The notes below the pieces were generated by a model. The model saw only the letters and a program-made list of their open reading frames with translations, made no database searches and was not told the origin of the DNA. A DNA stretch of 40,892 bases, from the NCBI GenBank assembly GCA_017455665.1, contig JAFSZN010000044.1:1-40892 (forward strand). The letters run 5' to 3'. The first letter of the stretch is position 1; each line of letters begins with the position of its first letter. Shown here piece by piece: positions 23,865 to 32,445 of the stretch. Both the position numbers and the translations under genes were made by a program. This stretch comes from Lentisphaeria bacterium. Its GTDB lineage: Bacteria > Verrucomicrobiota > Lentisphaeria > Victivallales > UBA1829.

Positions 23865-25026
23865 AGAATCCCGCTGTGGAAAGCAGATGGCGCGCGGCCT
23901 TTGCCGTGGCGTTCGTCGCTTCCGGTGCGAGCATCTGGCGGAGTTCCTCCATGTCGTGTTCCACCTCGGCCCTGCGGGATCCTCCCGGCAGGATGCGTTC
24001 CATCGCATCTGCCATGTCGGAAGGTCGGACCTGATACTGGAGAAATTCCTCGAAGGATTTCCGGTTCAGGATGATGTTCACCATCGTGAAGGCGTTGCGG
24101 AAAAGTTTTCGCACGATGAGGAGCGCAAAAAGGAAGGTGATGTAGTTAAGCTTGTAGGCGACCACGAGAGGCAGTCCGGCGATGGCGCATTCGACCGTGA
24201 CCGTGCCGGATGCGGCGAGCCCGGCGGTGCATTCCTGAATGGCGCGCGGAGTGACGCCCGTCTTGACGTCGATGCGGACGTCCTGCATTTCGGGGTGATG
24301 CCTTGTGAACTGGTCGAGTCCTCTGAGGACGTCCTGATACGTCTGTTTGCGCGGGACCGAGATCGTGAAATACAGTTCCGGGCGGCGTTCGTGAAGGATC
24401 AGCACGGTCTTCAGGAACGGCTCCAGCAGCTCCGACGTCTCGTGTCCGCGGCTGCCGGGCAGGATCAGCACGTGGTTCGGGTCGCGTTTCAGCGACGGAT
24501 CGGTACGCTCGCGGACGATCTCGATCAGCGGATGCCCGTCGAAATGCGTTTCGAGGCCGGAGCCCGCCCAGACTTCCGTTTCGAACGGGAAGATCACGAT
24601 GAGCTTGCGGCAGTATCTGGCAATGCGCGGGATGTTGGACTTGCGCCACGCCCACACCTGGGGGCTGACGAACCAGACGACCGGGATGCCGAGCTTCCAG
24701 AGGCGTTTCGCGAGGCGGATGTTGAATCCGGGATTGTCGATGACCATCACGGCGTCGGGGCGTTCCTTCTTCGCGAGCGCGATGCACTGGAAGAAGATGC
24801 GGATGAACGTGCCGATGTGCGCGAAGACCTCGATGAAGCCGACCACGCCGAGCTCGGAGGAGTCGATGAAAAGGTCCACGCCCGCCTCGCGCATGCGCTG
24901 CCCGCCCATGCCGCGGACAGTCGCGGCGGGGCATTGTTTCATCACTTCCTGCGCGATGCGCGCGCCATAGAGGTCGCCGGACGATTCCCCGGCCATGATC
25001 CAGATCAGCGGTTTTTCCTGACTCAT
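23863..25026 (-). CDS. lpxB: Lipid-A-disaccharide synthase
   Basis: Glycosyltransferase of the lipid A pathway: joins UDP-2,3-diacylglucosamine and lipid X at the inner membrane. A 387-residue protein of normal length. Visible segments are WIMAGESSGDLYGARIAQEV (residues 9-28), VRGMGGQRMREAGVDLFID, VIDNPGFNIRLAKRLW, WFVSPQVWAWRKSNIPRIAR, FDGHPLIE, ILPGSRGHETSELLEPFLK, and GTVTVECAIAGLPLVVAYKL. It follows ffh on the minus strand after 24 bases, with GGGAG upstream of its ATG, so it is probably the second gene of that transcript. It is not next to the other lpx genes. Confidence 0.95.
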   Translation of the reverse strand: MSQEKPLIWIMAGESSGDLYGARIAQEVMKQCPAATVRGMGGQRMREAGVDLFIDSSELGVVGFIEVFAHIGTFIRIFFQCIALAKKERPDAVMVIDNPGFNIRLAKRLWKLGIPVVWFVSPQVWAWRKSNIPRIARYCRKLIVIFPFETEVWAGSGLETHFDGHPLIEIVRERTDPSLKRDPNHVLILPGSRGHETSELLEPFLKTVLILHERRPELYFTISVPRKQTYQDVLRGLDQFTRHHPEMQDVRIDVKTGVTPRAIQECTAGLAASGTVTVECAIAGLPLVVAYKLNYITFLFALLIVRKLFRNAFTMVNIILNRKSFEEFLQYQVRPSDMADAMERILPGGSRRAEVEHDMEELRQMLAPEATNATAKAARHLLSTAGF

Positions 25027-25050
25027 AATCGTTTGCTCCCGTGATTCGGG

Positions 25051-26496
25051 TTATTTTTTGCGGCGTTTCTTTTTCGGCGGGGTGTAGTTGCTGCCGCGCA
25101 TGCGGAAGCCGCCCATTCCACCCATGCCTCCGAAGCCGCCCATGCCGCCCATGCTGCCGAAACCGCCCATGCCGCCGCCGAAGCCGCCGCGCATGCCGCC
25201 CGCCATCCGGTCGAGCAGACTGTTGTTCTTCATGACTTTCTTCATGAGGAGGAACTGCTTGATGAGCTGGGAGACTTCCTCGACGGAGCGTCCGGAGCCC
25301 TTCGCGATACGTCTGCGCCGGGGCATGTCGATCTGTTCGGCGTTGGCGCGTTCGTATTTGGTCATGGAGAGGATGATCGCCTCCATGCCGGCGAATTTCG
25401 ATGGCGCGAGCTCGGCGATGCCGGAGAGCTTGTCGCCGCCGGGCAGGAATTTCAGGATGGCTTCGAGGCCGCCGAGGCGCGTCATCTGGCGCAGCTGGCC
25501 CAGGAAGTCGTCGAAATCGAACGTATTCTTGCGGATCTTCTCCTCGAACTTCGCCGCTTCCTCCTGGTCGATCTTTTCCACGGCGCGTTCGACCAGCGAG
25601 ACCACGTCGCCCATGCCGAGGATGCGGGACGCCATGCGGTCCGGGTGGAAGACGTCGAGGTCCTCCAGCTTTTCGCCGGAACCCGTGAACTTGACGGGGC
25701 AGCCTGTGACCTTGCGGATGGAGAGCGCCGCGCCGCCGCGCGCATCGCCGTCGAGCTTGGTGAGCACGATGCCGGTGATATGGAGCGCGTCGTTGAAATG
25801 GCGCGCCACGGAGACGGCCTGCTGGCCGAGGGCGGCATCCGCGACGAGCAGGATCTCGCCCGCCTGCGTGACGCTGGAGACCATCACCAGCTCCTGCACC
25901 ATCGCGGTGTCGATCTGGAGACGGCCCGCGGTGTCGATGATCAGGAAGTCGGCGTTGTCGGAACGCGCATTTTCCAGCGCGCGGAGCGCAATGCCGGGGA
26001 CGTCCCCGACGCCTTCTTCCGCGTAGACCGGGACGCCGATCTCGCCGCCGAGCACCTTCAGCTGGTCGATGGCGGCGGGACGGTACACGTCGCATGCCGC
26101 GAGCAGGACCTTCTTGCCCTTGTTCTTCAGATGCAGCGCGAGCTTGGCGCTGGTCGTCGTCTTGCCGGAGCCGTGCAGGCCGACCATGAGGATGATGTTC
26201 GGATGCGCTCCCGTGTTGAGTTCCGCCTCGGCGGAGCCCATGAGCTCGACGAGCTTGTCGTGGACGATCTTGACCGCCTGCTGGCCGGGGGTGACGCTCT
26301 TCACGACGGCCTCGCCGAGGCACGCCTGCCGGACTTCGGAAACAAACTCGTCGGCGATCTCGATGTTGACGTCGGCGTCGATCAGGGCGTCGCGGACATC
26401 CTGCATGGATTCTGCGATATTGGATTCGGAAATGGTCGTCTGGCCGCGGAGCTTGCGGAAGACTTCCTGGAATTTGTCGGAAAGATTTTCAAACAT
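25051..26496 (-). CDS. ffh: Signal recognition particle protein
   Basis: SRP54 GTPase that delivers nascent membrane proteins to FtsY and SecYEG with 4.5S RNA. The N domain begins MFENLSDKFQEVFRKLRGQ; the G domain has GLHGSGKTTTSAKLA (about residue 105 on), DVYRPAAIDQLKVL, DTAGRLQ and TKLDGDARGGAAL; the M domain contains the GSGRSVEEVSQLIKQF segment with the signal and RNA-binding helix. After it comes a tail of about 30 residues rich in Gly and Met (GGFGGGMGGFGSMGG) ending in a basic KKKRRKK. The start at 26496 is the family start; longer readings upstream are not supported. 481 residues. lpxB is downstream in the same transcript. Confidence 0.96.
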   Translation of the reverse strand: MFENLSDKFQEVFRKLRGQTTISESNIAESMQDVRDALIDADVNIEIADEFVSEVRQACLGEAVVKSVTPGQQAVKIVHDKLVELMGSAEAELNTGAHPNIILMVGLHGSGKTTTSAKLALHLKNKGKKVLLAACDVYRPAAIDQLKVLGGEIGVPVYAEEGVGDVPGIALRALENARSDNADFLIIDTAGRLQIDTAMVQELVMVSSVTQAGEILLVADAALGQQAVSVARHFNDALHITGIVLTKLDGDARGGAALSIRKVTGCPVKFTGSGEKLEDLDVFHPDRMASRILGMGDVVSLVERAVEKIDQEEAAKFEEKIRKNTFDFDDFLGQLRQMTRLGGLEAILKFLPGGDKLSGIAELAPSKFAGMEAIILSMTKYERANAEQIDMPRRRRIAKGSGRSVEEVSQLIKQFLLMKKVMKNNSLLDRMAGGMRGGFGGGMGGFGSMGGMGGFGGMGGMGGFRMRGSNYTPPKKKRRKK

Positions 26497-26514
26497 TTTA
26501 CGGTCTCTTGCGCT

Positions 26515-26567
26515 TTGAAAAAATACATGCGGTGCTATATTATAGCATAAGAATGAAAAAAATCTAA
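26515..26567. promoter_or_regulatory. Back-to-back promoters of ffh and the RluA-family gene
   Basis: A near-palindrome TGCTATATTATAGCA (26533-26547) serves both strands. On the plus strand TTGAAA (26515-26520) is 17 bases before TATTAT (26538-26543). On the minus strand TATAAT is read at 26544-26539, with a weaker TTAGAT at 26567-26562 17 bases upstream. The two core promoters overlap, so the genes may compete for polymerase. Confidence 0.5.
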
Positions 26568-26604
26568 TCCGAACCCGAAAAAACACCTCTTTTTTATCGA
26601 AATC

Positions 26605-27576
26605 ATGCAGGAACGCACCATCAGCACGACCGCCGGACCGGAACTCGAAGGCGTCCGCCTGGACCATTTCCTCACGGGGCGTTTCACCTACCAGTCCCGG
26701 ACCGGATGGCAGTCGATCATCCGCGAGGGGCGGATCGCGGTCAACGGCATCCGGGTGCGCGCCTCGCGGCGGCTCCATGCCGGCGACGTGATCACGTTCG
26801 ACGTGCAGGGGATCGCGGAACCCGAGGTCGACCCGGCATACTCGGTCGTGCTGGACCGCCCCCGGTTCCTGGTCGTGTCGAAATCGGGCTGCCTGCCGGT
26901 CCATCCGTCGGGCTGCTATTTTCAAAACACTCTGCTGATGCTGATGAAGGAACGGTACGGCGAGCTGTTCGTCGTGAACCGTCTGGACCGGGAGACGTCC
27001 GGACTGGTCGTGCTCGCGAAAGACGCGGAGACGGCGGGCGTTCTGAGCGGGCTTTTCGCCTCGCGGCAGGTGGAGAAGACGTACCTCGCCGCCGTGTTCG
27101 GCGCGTTCCCCGCCGGCACGGTCCTGAAAAACGGCTGGCTGTCGTCCGATCCCGCGTCCCCGGTGCGGAAGAAACGGCGGTTCACGGAGACCGATCCGGG
27201 CACGGAGGACGCCGAACCGTGCGCCACGGAGTTTACCTGTCTGAAAACCTGCGGCGGATTCAGCCTCGTCGAATGCCGTCCGCACACGGGGCGTCTGCAC
27301 CAGATACGCGCCACGCTGTATTCCTGCGGATTCCCGCTCCTCGGCGACAAGCTCTACGGCCCGGACGACACCATTTTCCTGCGGTTCACGGAGGACGCCA
27401 TGACGGACGCCGACCGCGCGACGCTGGTCCTGCCGACGCAGGCGCTCCACGCGTGGCGGCTGTCCTTCACGATGCCCGGCACGGACGAGGCGGTCCGGTG
27501 CGAAAGCGCGCCGCCCGGCGCGATGCTGGATCTTTTCGGGGCGGATACCGCCGGGTTTTTGGCGGAACGCGCTTGA
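26605..27576 (+). CDS. RluA-family pseudouridine synthase
   Basis: Isomerises uridine to pseudouridine in rRNA or tRNA. A 323-residue protein with an N-terminal S4 RNA-binding region (GVRLDHFLTGRFTYQSRTGW, then IREGRIAVNGIRVRASRRLH) and a synthase domain. The catalytic motif is VNRLDRETSGLVVLAKDAET (about residues 124-143), with the essential Asp in LDRETSG, followed by KTYLAAVFG and CRPHTGRLHQIRATLYSCGF. These place it in the RluA/RluD branch. Whether the target is RluC-, RluD- or TruC-like cannot be told. It has no GGAG-type ribosome site. Monocistronic: the next gene has its own promoter. Confidence 0.9.
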   Translation: MQERTISTTAGPELEGVRLDHFLTGRFTYQSRTGWQSIIREGRIAVNGIRVRASRRLHAGDVITFDVQGIAEPEVDPAYSVVLDRPRFLVVSKSGCLPVHPSGCYFQNTLLMLMKERYGELFVVNRLDRETSGLVVLAKDAETAGVLSGLFASRQVEKTYLAAVFGAFPAGTVLKNGWLSSDPASPVRKKRRFTETDPGTEDAEPCATEFTCLKTCGGFSLVECRPHTGRLHQIRATLYSCGFPLLGDKLYGPDDTIFLRFTEDAMTDADRATLVLPTQALHAWRLSFTMPGTDEAVRCESAPPGAMLDLFGADTAGFLAERA

Positions 27577-27600
27577 CAAAACGTATTTTTGCAGTATATT
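27573..27600 (+). promoter_or_regulatory. Consensus sigma-70-like promoter for the BamE-like gene
   Basis: A perfect TTGACA at 27573-27578, starting inside the previous stop codon region, a 16-base spacer and TATATT at 27595-27600. It is the best -35 match in the window and drives the BamE-like/HPr-like genes. Confidence 0.65.
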
Positions 27601-27664
27601 GTATAGAAACACCTTTTTGCTTCAGAACGCACTGTTTTATCACCGCCCCCGAAAGGAACCGGAA

Positions 27665-28030
27665 ATGATCCGACACATGATCCTGACCACTGCCTGCGCC
27701 GCATTGGCTGCGCTGTGCGCGTCCTGCGGGTATTTTCAGGCGAAGGAACAGCGCGCGAAGCTGGCGGACATCCGCGTCGGGATGACGCGGGAACAGGTCG
27801 CCGAGATCGCCGGCGAGCCGCTCAGCAAGGAGCTTTACAGCACGGACAACCTCTGGTTTTACTACACCAGCCCCAAGTGGTACGACGGCCTGGTCACGCA
27901 GGACGAGTGCACCCCGTTCCTTTTCGACGACGAGGGCGTGCTGCAGGGCTGGGGCCATGATTATTTCCACGAACAAGGCATCCTGTCCGTCTGGACGCAG
28001 AAGGCGATCAACAGCGCCGTGTGGTTCTAA
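27665..28030 (+). CDS. BamE/SmpA-like outer-membrane lipoprotein
   Basis: A 121-residue small lipoprotein. A signal peptide of about 20 residues ends at CASCGYF, a slightly non-canonical lipobox with Cys at -3. The mature protein has LADIRVGMTREQVAEIAGEP, the motif of the SmpA/OmlA (BamE) fold, then WFYYTSP and FLFDDEGVLQGWG, as in the strand region of BamE. BamE normally helps the BAM complex insert outer-membrane proteins; here only the fold is visible, and some related lipoproteins do other jobs. It has its own promoter and lies 21 bases before the HPr-like gene. Confidence 0.72.
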   Translation: MIRHMILTTACAALAALCASCGYFQAKEQRAKLADIRVGMTREQVAEIAGEPLSKELYSTDNLWFYYTSPKWYDGLVTQDECTPFLFDDEGVLQGWGHDYFHEQGILSVWTQKAINSAVWF

Positions 28031-28051
28031 CCCCCCTCCGAAAGCATACGC

Positions 28052-28324
28052 ATGTACCAGTTAACCGTTGAAATCCGCAACAAGGCCGGCATCCACTGCC
28101 GTCCGTCCAGCGTCATCATGTTCACCGCCGAGCCGTACGCTCCCACGCACGAGATCCTGATCACCGGCCCCCGCGGCGCGTCCAAGCTCACCAGCATCCT
28201 CGATTTGCTCACCATGGGGCTGCAGAAGGGCGAGATGGTCACGATCTCCGTGACGGGGGAAAAAGAGGAAGAGCTGTGCAAAAAGCTTGCGGAACTCTTC
28301 GAAACCGAATTCGACTTCACCTGA
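28052..28324 (+). CDS. HPr-family phosphocarrier protein
   Basis: A 90-residue HPr-like protein, normal for the family. AGIHCRPSSVIM holds the phosphorylatable active-site His15 equivalent, and TSILDLLTMGLQKGEMVTI matches the region around the regulatory Ser46, which is also present. HPr passes phosphate from enzyme I to sugar PTS enzymes, or acts as a signalling carrier. No PTS enzyme or HPr kinase is in the window, so its partners cannot be named. It lies between the BamE-like gene and trkA, without a visible promoter of its own, and 90 bases before trkA. Confidence 0.85.
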   Translation: MYQLTVEIRNKAGIHCRPSSVIMFTAEPYAPTHEILITGPRGASKLTSILDLLTMGLQKGEMVTISVTGEKEEELCKKLAELFETEFDFT

Positions 28325-28414
28325 AAAACGTTTGTCCGGCAGGACGGAAAGAAAGATTCGCCGCGGAGCGCCATTGAAAACCGCCACAGGGTCCGTAGCC
28401 GGAGGAGAGCATTT

Positions 28415-29773
28415 ATGAACATCATCGTGATCGGAGCGGGCGAACTGGGACGGCTTCTGGCGTCCGCGCTCAGCGAAGAGGACCATAACGTCGTGGTCGT
28501 GGACAGCGACGCAGATGAACTCGCCCGGATCGCCGACAAGTTCGACGCCATGACCATCGCCGGAAGCTGCTCCAATGTCAACACGCTGAAACAGGCAGGG
28601 GCGGAAACGGCGGACGCCGTGCTGGCGGTGAGCGGCGACGAAGCCGCGAACATCCTTGCATGCCAGATCGCGAACAAGCTCGGCGTGAAGCATACCGTCT
28701 GCCGGTTGTACAGCAACGACTGTTTCTCCGAGGAGGACGGCATCACCCCGGCGACCTACGGCCTCTGGCGCACCTTCTCCTCGCCCGAGGAATCCGCCCA
28801 GAAGATACTGGCGGTCCTCGCAAACCCGATCACGCTCGAATCCATCAATTTCACCCGCCATGACGCCGCCATGCTCGTGCTCGAGATCACGCGGTCAAGC
28901 ATCCTGCAGGGCGTCCGCATCCGCGACATCCCCGGGCCGGAGCTTCTCCGGAAAATACGGTTCGCCGCGCTCGTCCGCGACCGCCAGCTCCTGATCCCGC
29001 ACGGCGACACCCTGCTGATCCCCGGCGACCGCGTGTACGTGGCGGGCCGCAAGGAGGACATCGACGCGTTCGTGGACTGGGCGACGCCGGAGAACGCCGG
29101 GAAGCCGTCGCGCATCATCGTGTCCGGCGACGACGACGCCAGCGTCATTGTGGCGCGCAAGGCGCATGAACTCGGATTCGGCGTCCGCATGATCGTGCGC
29201 GACGAAAAGACAGGCGAGCGCATCCAGGACGAGATCCCGCCGGGGATCATGGTGCTTCACGGCGACCCGACCGACGAATCCCTGCTGGATGACGCGGGGA
29301 TCGCGGCGTCCGACGTGTTCGTCAGCGTCCCCCAGGACGACGAGGAAAACATCCTCTCGTGCATCATCGCAAAACGTCTCGGCGCGAAAAAGGTCATCAG
29401 CCTGACGCACCGCCCCGAATACATCCGCATCGCCCGCGAACTCGGCCCCATCGACTGCGCGTTCAGCGCCACGCTGGTCGCCGCGAACTCCGTGCTGCGC
29501 CTCCTGGAGGGCGGCAACAAGCGCGTCGACGTCCAGCTGCAGAGCCTCAGGGCTGCCATCTCCGAATTCCGCATCGCCGCCGGATCCCCGCTGTGCGGCA
29601 AATCCCTCTCCGCCGCAAAGCTCCCCGCCAGCCTCGTTCTCGCGCTCGTCTTCCGCGGCAGCGAGATCTTCGCGCCCGCCGGAGACACCGTGCTGCTGGA
29701 AGGCGACACCGTGGTCGCGGTCGTCACGCGGGACACCATGCGCATGATCGACAAGATCTTCCCCGCGAAATAA
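28415..29773 (+). CDS. trkA: Trk system potassium uptake regulator
   Basis: Cytoplasmic NAD(H)-binding gating ring of the Trk potassium channel. The 452-residue protein is a tandem of two RCK units, as in full-length TrkA. The first Rossmann unit is MNIIVIGAGELGRLLA (residues 1-16) with acidic VVDSDADELARI; the second starts near residue 230 (SRIIVSGDDDASVIVARKA) and has a degenerate glycine motif. The RCK-C domains follow each (about 140-215 and 370-450). GGAGGAG precedes the ATG. trkH follows 12 bases downstream, so the two subunits are cotranscribed. An interesting difference is that the second nucleotide site uses GDDDAS instead of GxGxxG. Confidence 0.95.
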   Translation: MNIIVIGAGELGRLLASALSEEDHNVVVVDSDADELARIADKFDAMTIAGSCSNVNTLKQAGAETADAVLAVSGDEAANILACQIANKLGVKHTVCRLYSNDCFSEEDGITPATYGLWRTFSSPEESAQKILAVLANPITLESINFTRHDAAMLVLEITRSSILQGVRIRDIPGPELLRKIRFAALVRDRQLLIPHGDTLLIPGDRVYVAGRKEDIDAFVDWATPENAGKPSRIIVSGDDDASVIVARKAHELGFGVRMIVRDEKTGERIQDEIPPGIMVLHGDPTDESLLDDAGIAASDVFVSVPQDDEENILSCIIAKRLGAKKVISLTHRPEYIRIARELGPIDCAFSATLVAANSVLRLLEGGNKRVDVQLQSLRAAISEFRIAAGSPLCGKSLSAAKLPASLVLALVFRGSEIFAPAGDTVLLEGDTVVAVVTRDTMRMIDKIFPAK

Positions 29774-29785
29774 CGCGTTCTGCTT

Positions 29786-31336
29786 ATGAACCACAGGCTC
29801 ATCCTTTTCTTCATCTGTGTAATCTCCGCCGCGGTCGGGTTCACGGAAACCCTGTCCGGCATCGTCGGGTTCTTCTGCCACGATTCGACGGGCGACGTCC
29901 GCGCGCTCCTCATATGCGCCGCAGCCACGCTCGTCGCCGGAGCCGCCGGATGCGCCGTATTCCGTCCCCGCACGGAACAGCACTGCAAAGCCGGACTGCG
30001 CGAAGGATACGCGGTCGCGGCGTTCGGGTGGCTCGCCGCCTCGATCCTCGGCGCCCTGCCGTTCCTTTTCGTGGCGGGGATGCCTTGGCACGACGCCTTT
30101 TTCGAGTCCGTTTCCGGGTTCACGACGACCGGCGCGGCGCTGATCCACCGCGGATACCGCCTGGCGAACGGCGCCGTGCTGGCGGACGGCGTGGAGAGCC
30201 TGCCGCGCGGCGTGGTTTTCTGGCGCGCGCTGGAATCGTGGCTGGGCGGCATGGGGATCGTGGTGCTCGCGCTGGCGGTCCTGCCGATGTTCAACCGCGG
30301 CGGACAGATGCTGTACAACGCGGAGACGCCCGGTCTGAAGTCCTCCGACACGCAGATCGCGCCGCGCATCACGTCCTCCGCGAAGATCCTGTGGATGATC
30401 TACGTCGGGCTCACAGCCTGCGAGGTCGTGCTTCTGCGCTTCGCCGGGATGGACCTGTACGAGGCGGTCTGCAATTCCTTCACGACGATCTCGACCGGCG
30501 GATTCTGCACGCGCCAGGACAGCATCGCGGCGTTTCACAGCACGCCGGTCACGCTGATCGTCATGTTCTTCATGTTCATCTCCGGCGTCAATTTCTATCT
30601 GCACGTGCGGCTCCTCTCCGGCAAGACGCTGTCGTATTTCCGCGACGAGGAATTCCGCGTGTACGCGTCGATCCTGGCGGGCGTCAGCTGCATCATCGCG
30701 GTCGCGCTGCTGCTCCAGGGACAGGCGTACCATGTCGAACCGGGACGGGGCTTCGTCGAATCCATGTCCGTCGTCGGACGGGCGTTCCGCGACGCGTCGT
30801 TCCAGTCCGTCTCCATCATGACGTCCACCGGGTTCGCGATCGGGGACTACTGCGCCTGGCCGCATATCGCGGTCGCGCTGCTCCTCGGGATCTCCGTGAT
30901 CGGCGGCTGCGGCGGTTCGACCTCCGGCGGCCTCAAATGCGTCCGCGCGCTGCTGGTGTGGCGGCAGAGCCTGACCGAGGTCAAACACAACATCTTTCCG
31001 CAGCTCGTCACTGGCGTGTACCTGAACAACGTCCGCATGAAAGCGCCCGCCATCCAGAAGACCATCGCGTTCTTCACCGCCTACATCGGCGTCATTTCGC
31101 TTTTCGCGCTGCTGATCCCCGCCGTCTGCCCGGAATGCACCTGGGAATCCGCGCTGTCGATCTCCATCGCCAGCCTGAGCAACGTCGGACCCGGCGCGGC
31201 GCAGGTCGGGCCCGCGTGCGATTTCGACTGGCTCAATCCGGCGGCGAAACTCCTGTCCGCGTTCGAAATGCTCATCGGACGCCTCGAGCTCTTCACGATC
31301 CTCGTGCTCTTCCTGCCGTCCTTCTGGCGCAAGTAA
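29786..31336 (+). CDS. trkH: Trk system potassium channel subunit
   Basis: Membrane potassium-translocating subunit, partner of TrkA just upstream. A 516-residue protein with about ten hydrophobic helices and the four pore loops. Clear selectivity or pore segments include ESVSGFTTTGAALI, NSFTTISTGGFCTRQDS, VSIMTSTGFAIGDY and SIASLSNVGPGAAQVGP, and GGCGGSTSGGLKC near the middle of the third repeat. All four filter regions have the expected Gly, so the channel should work. The gene ends at a converging region with nested inverted repeats that probably terminate it. Confidence 0.95.
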   Translation: MNHRLILFFICVISAAVGFTETLSGIVGFFCHDSTGDVRALLICAAATLVAGAAGCAVFRPRTEQHCKAGLREGYAVAAFGWLAASILGALPFLFVAGMPWHDAFFESVSGFTTTGAALIHRGYRLANGAVLADGVESLPRGVVFWRALESWLGGMGIVVLALAVLPMFNRGGQMLYNAETPGLKSSDTQIAPRITSSAKILWMIYVGLTACEVVLLRFAGMDLYEAVCNSFTTISTGGFCTRQDSIAAFHSTPVTLIVMFFMFISGVNFYLHVRLLSGKTLSYFRDEEFRVYASILAGVSCIIAVALLLQGQAYHVEPGRGFVESMSVVGRAFRDASFQSVSIMTSTGFAIGDYCAWPHIAVALLLGISVIGGCGGSTSGGLKCVRALLVWRQSLTEVKHNIFPQLVTGVYLNNVRMKAPAIQKTIAFFTAYIGVISLFALLIPAVCPECTWESALSISIASLSNVGPGAAQVGPACDFDWLNPAAKLLSAFEMLIGRLELFTILVLFLPSFWRK

Positions 31337-31368
31337 GAGCGATTGCGCCCCCTCCCCGTTTCCAGTTT

Positions 31369-31437
31369 AAAACAGAACTGCCGGGACCATTCGGATTGCG
31401 GTCCCGGCGATATCTTTATGAAGCGGTCTTCTGTTTT
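31369..31437. terminator. Nested inverted repeats between trkH and a convergent lipoprotein gene
   Basis: An inner 9-bp stem GCCGGGACC (31380-31388) with GGTCCCGGC (31400-31408) lies within an outer pair AAAACAGAA (31369-31377) and TTCTGTTTT (31429-31437). The T and A runs on the two flanks suit a two-way terminator for convergent genes. Confidence 0.65.
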
Positions 31438-31450
31438 GCGACCGTGCGGA

Positions 31451-32320
31451 TTATTCCTGTTTCTTCCTGCCGATCTTGATCTTGTCTTCCGGCACCTGGA
31501 AAACGTCGTCGCTGAACGTGACGTTCAGTTCGAACTCGCGCAGGAGGATGACCTCGTGGCGGTCCTCACCGATCGTTGTCTTCGTGATGGTCGGCATCAC
31601 GACGCCGCTGCGTTTTTCGAAGCGGTCGGGCAGAGCGACGTAAAGGAATTCCTCGCCGCCGTCGGTGTAAAGGATCGTCTCCATCCGTGTGGTGATGAAC
31701 GTATTGGCGTTGACGTACATTACATACGGCGCGATCTCGACGTCGTCGGCGCGGCAGACGACGCGGTAATGGCGCGCGCCGTTGATGTAGACGGTGGAGA
31801 TCTCGATGGTGCCGAAGACGTCCTCAAGATTGTTGTTCGGGTGGGAGAACGAGTTGAAGACGTGGAACAGGCGGAGCTGGTGGCCGGTGATCTCGGTCGC
31901 CTTGCTCTTCTTCGGGTCGATGGTCCACGCGCGGCCGCCCTTGTACAGCAGCGAGGCGAACGGCTCGCCGTTGCGGTAGGAGATCTGGCGCTGGAAATCG
32001 GGCTTGCGGAACTTGATCTCGGTCTCGTACTGGTCGACGGAGGTGCGCGTGCGCTGCGTGAACGGATTGTCGTCGACGTCCTTCTGCGATTCCTCCACGA
32101 TGACCTGGCGGAGGATATAGGACTTGGCGTTCTTGAAGTTGCCCTCGGGGTCGGTCGCAGCCTCCATGTGCTTGATGAGCTGTTCCACCGTGAGGTCGGC
32201 GGGTTCGCCGGGGTCGTTCAGCCCGAGCATCACTTCGATCTCGGCGTCGGAGAGCTTGCACGAGGGGAGCATGGCGCAGCAAACGAAAAGAAGAAGAACG
32301 GAAGCGAGGAATCTGGTCAT
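31451..32320 (-). CDS. LolA-like lipoprotein
   Basis: A 289-residue lipoprotein: after a signal of about 20 residues, LPSCKLSDAE is the lipobox and lipid-bearing Cys. Residues about 40-280 form an antiparallel beta pattern (LLYKGGRAWTIDPKKSKAT, YRVVCRADDVEIAPYVMYVN, TRMETILYTDGGEEFLYV) that resembles the LolA/LolB fold of lipoprotein carriers, but I see no diagnostic motif, so the match is one of architecture only. The start at 32320 is set by the signal peptide and AAGG upstream. It is followed by a two-way terminator and lies after the U32 gene with a small gap; an AT-rich 125-base stretch separates them. It could be a periplasmic lipid or lipoprotein carrier. Confidence 0.6.
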   Translation of the reverse strand: MTRFLASVLLLFVCCAMLPSCKLSDAEIEVMLGLNDPGEPADLTVEQLIKHMEAATDPEGNFKNAKSYILRQVIVEESQKDVDDNPFTQRTRTSVDQYETEIKFRKPDFQRQISYRNGEPFASLLYKGGRAWTIDPKKSKATEITGHQLRLFHVFNSFSHPNNNLEDVFGTIEISTVYINGARHYRVVCRADDVEIAPYVMYVNANTFITTRMETILYTDGGEEFLYVALPDRFEKRSGVVMPTITKTTIGEDRHEVILLREFELNVTFSDDVFQVPEDKIKIGRKKQE

Positions 32321-32445
32321 GTGAGAAAGCCTTTCCGGAAGGTTGCAAAAAAAGAAGTCAAACAGCAATATATCACAAACTCGCGGCAAATCAATAGCGG
32401 ACCGGCATTTTTTTTCGAAATAATGTCGCGCGGGAGATAAAAGCG

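Noticed and set aside
26497-27612. N-terminal extension of Ffh to 27612 on the minus strand
   Set aside because: The extra part is opposite the RluA-family gene, is low-complexity, and the normal Ffh start is present at 26496.
28895-30988. 697-codon minus-strand frame opposite trkA and trkH
   Set aside because: Shadow of GC-rich coding sequence: composition is dominated by Arg, Glu and Asp with no domain.
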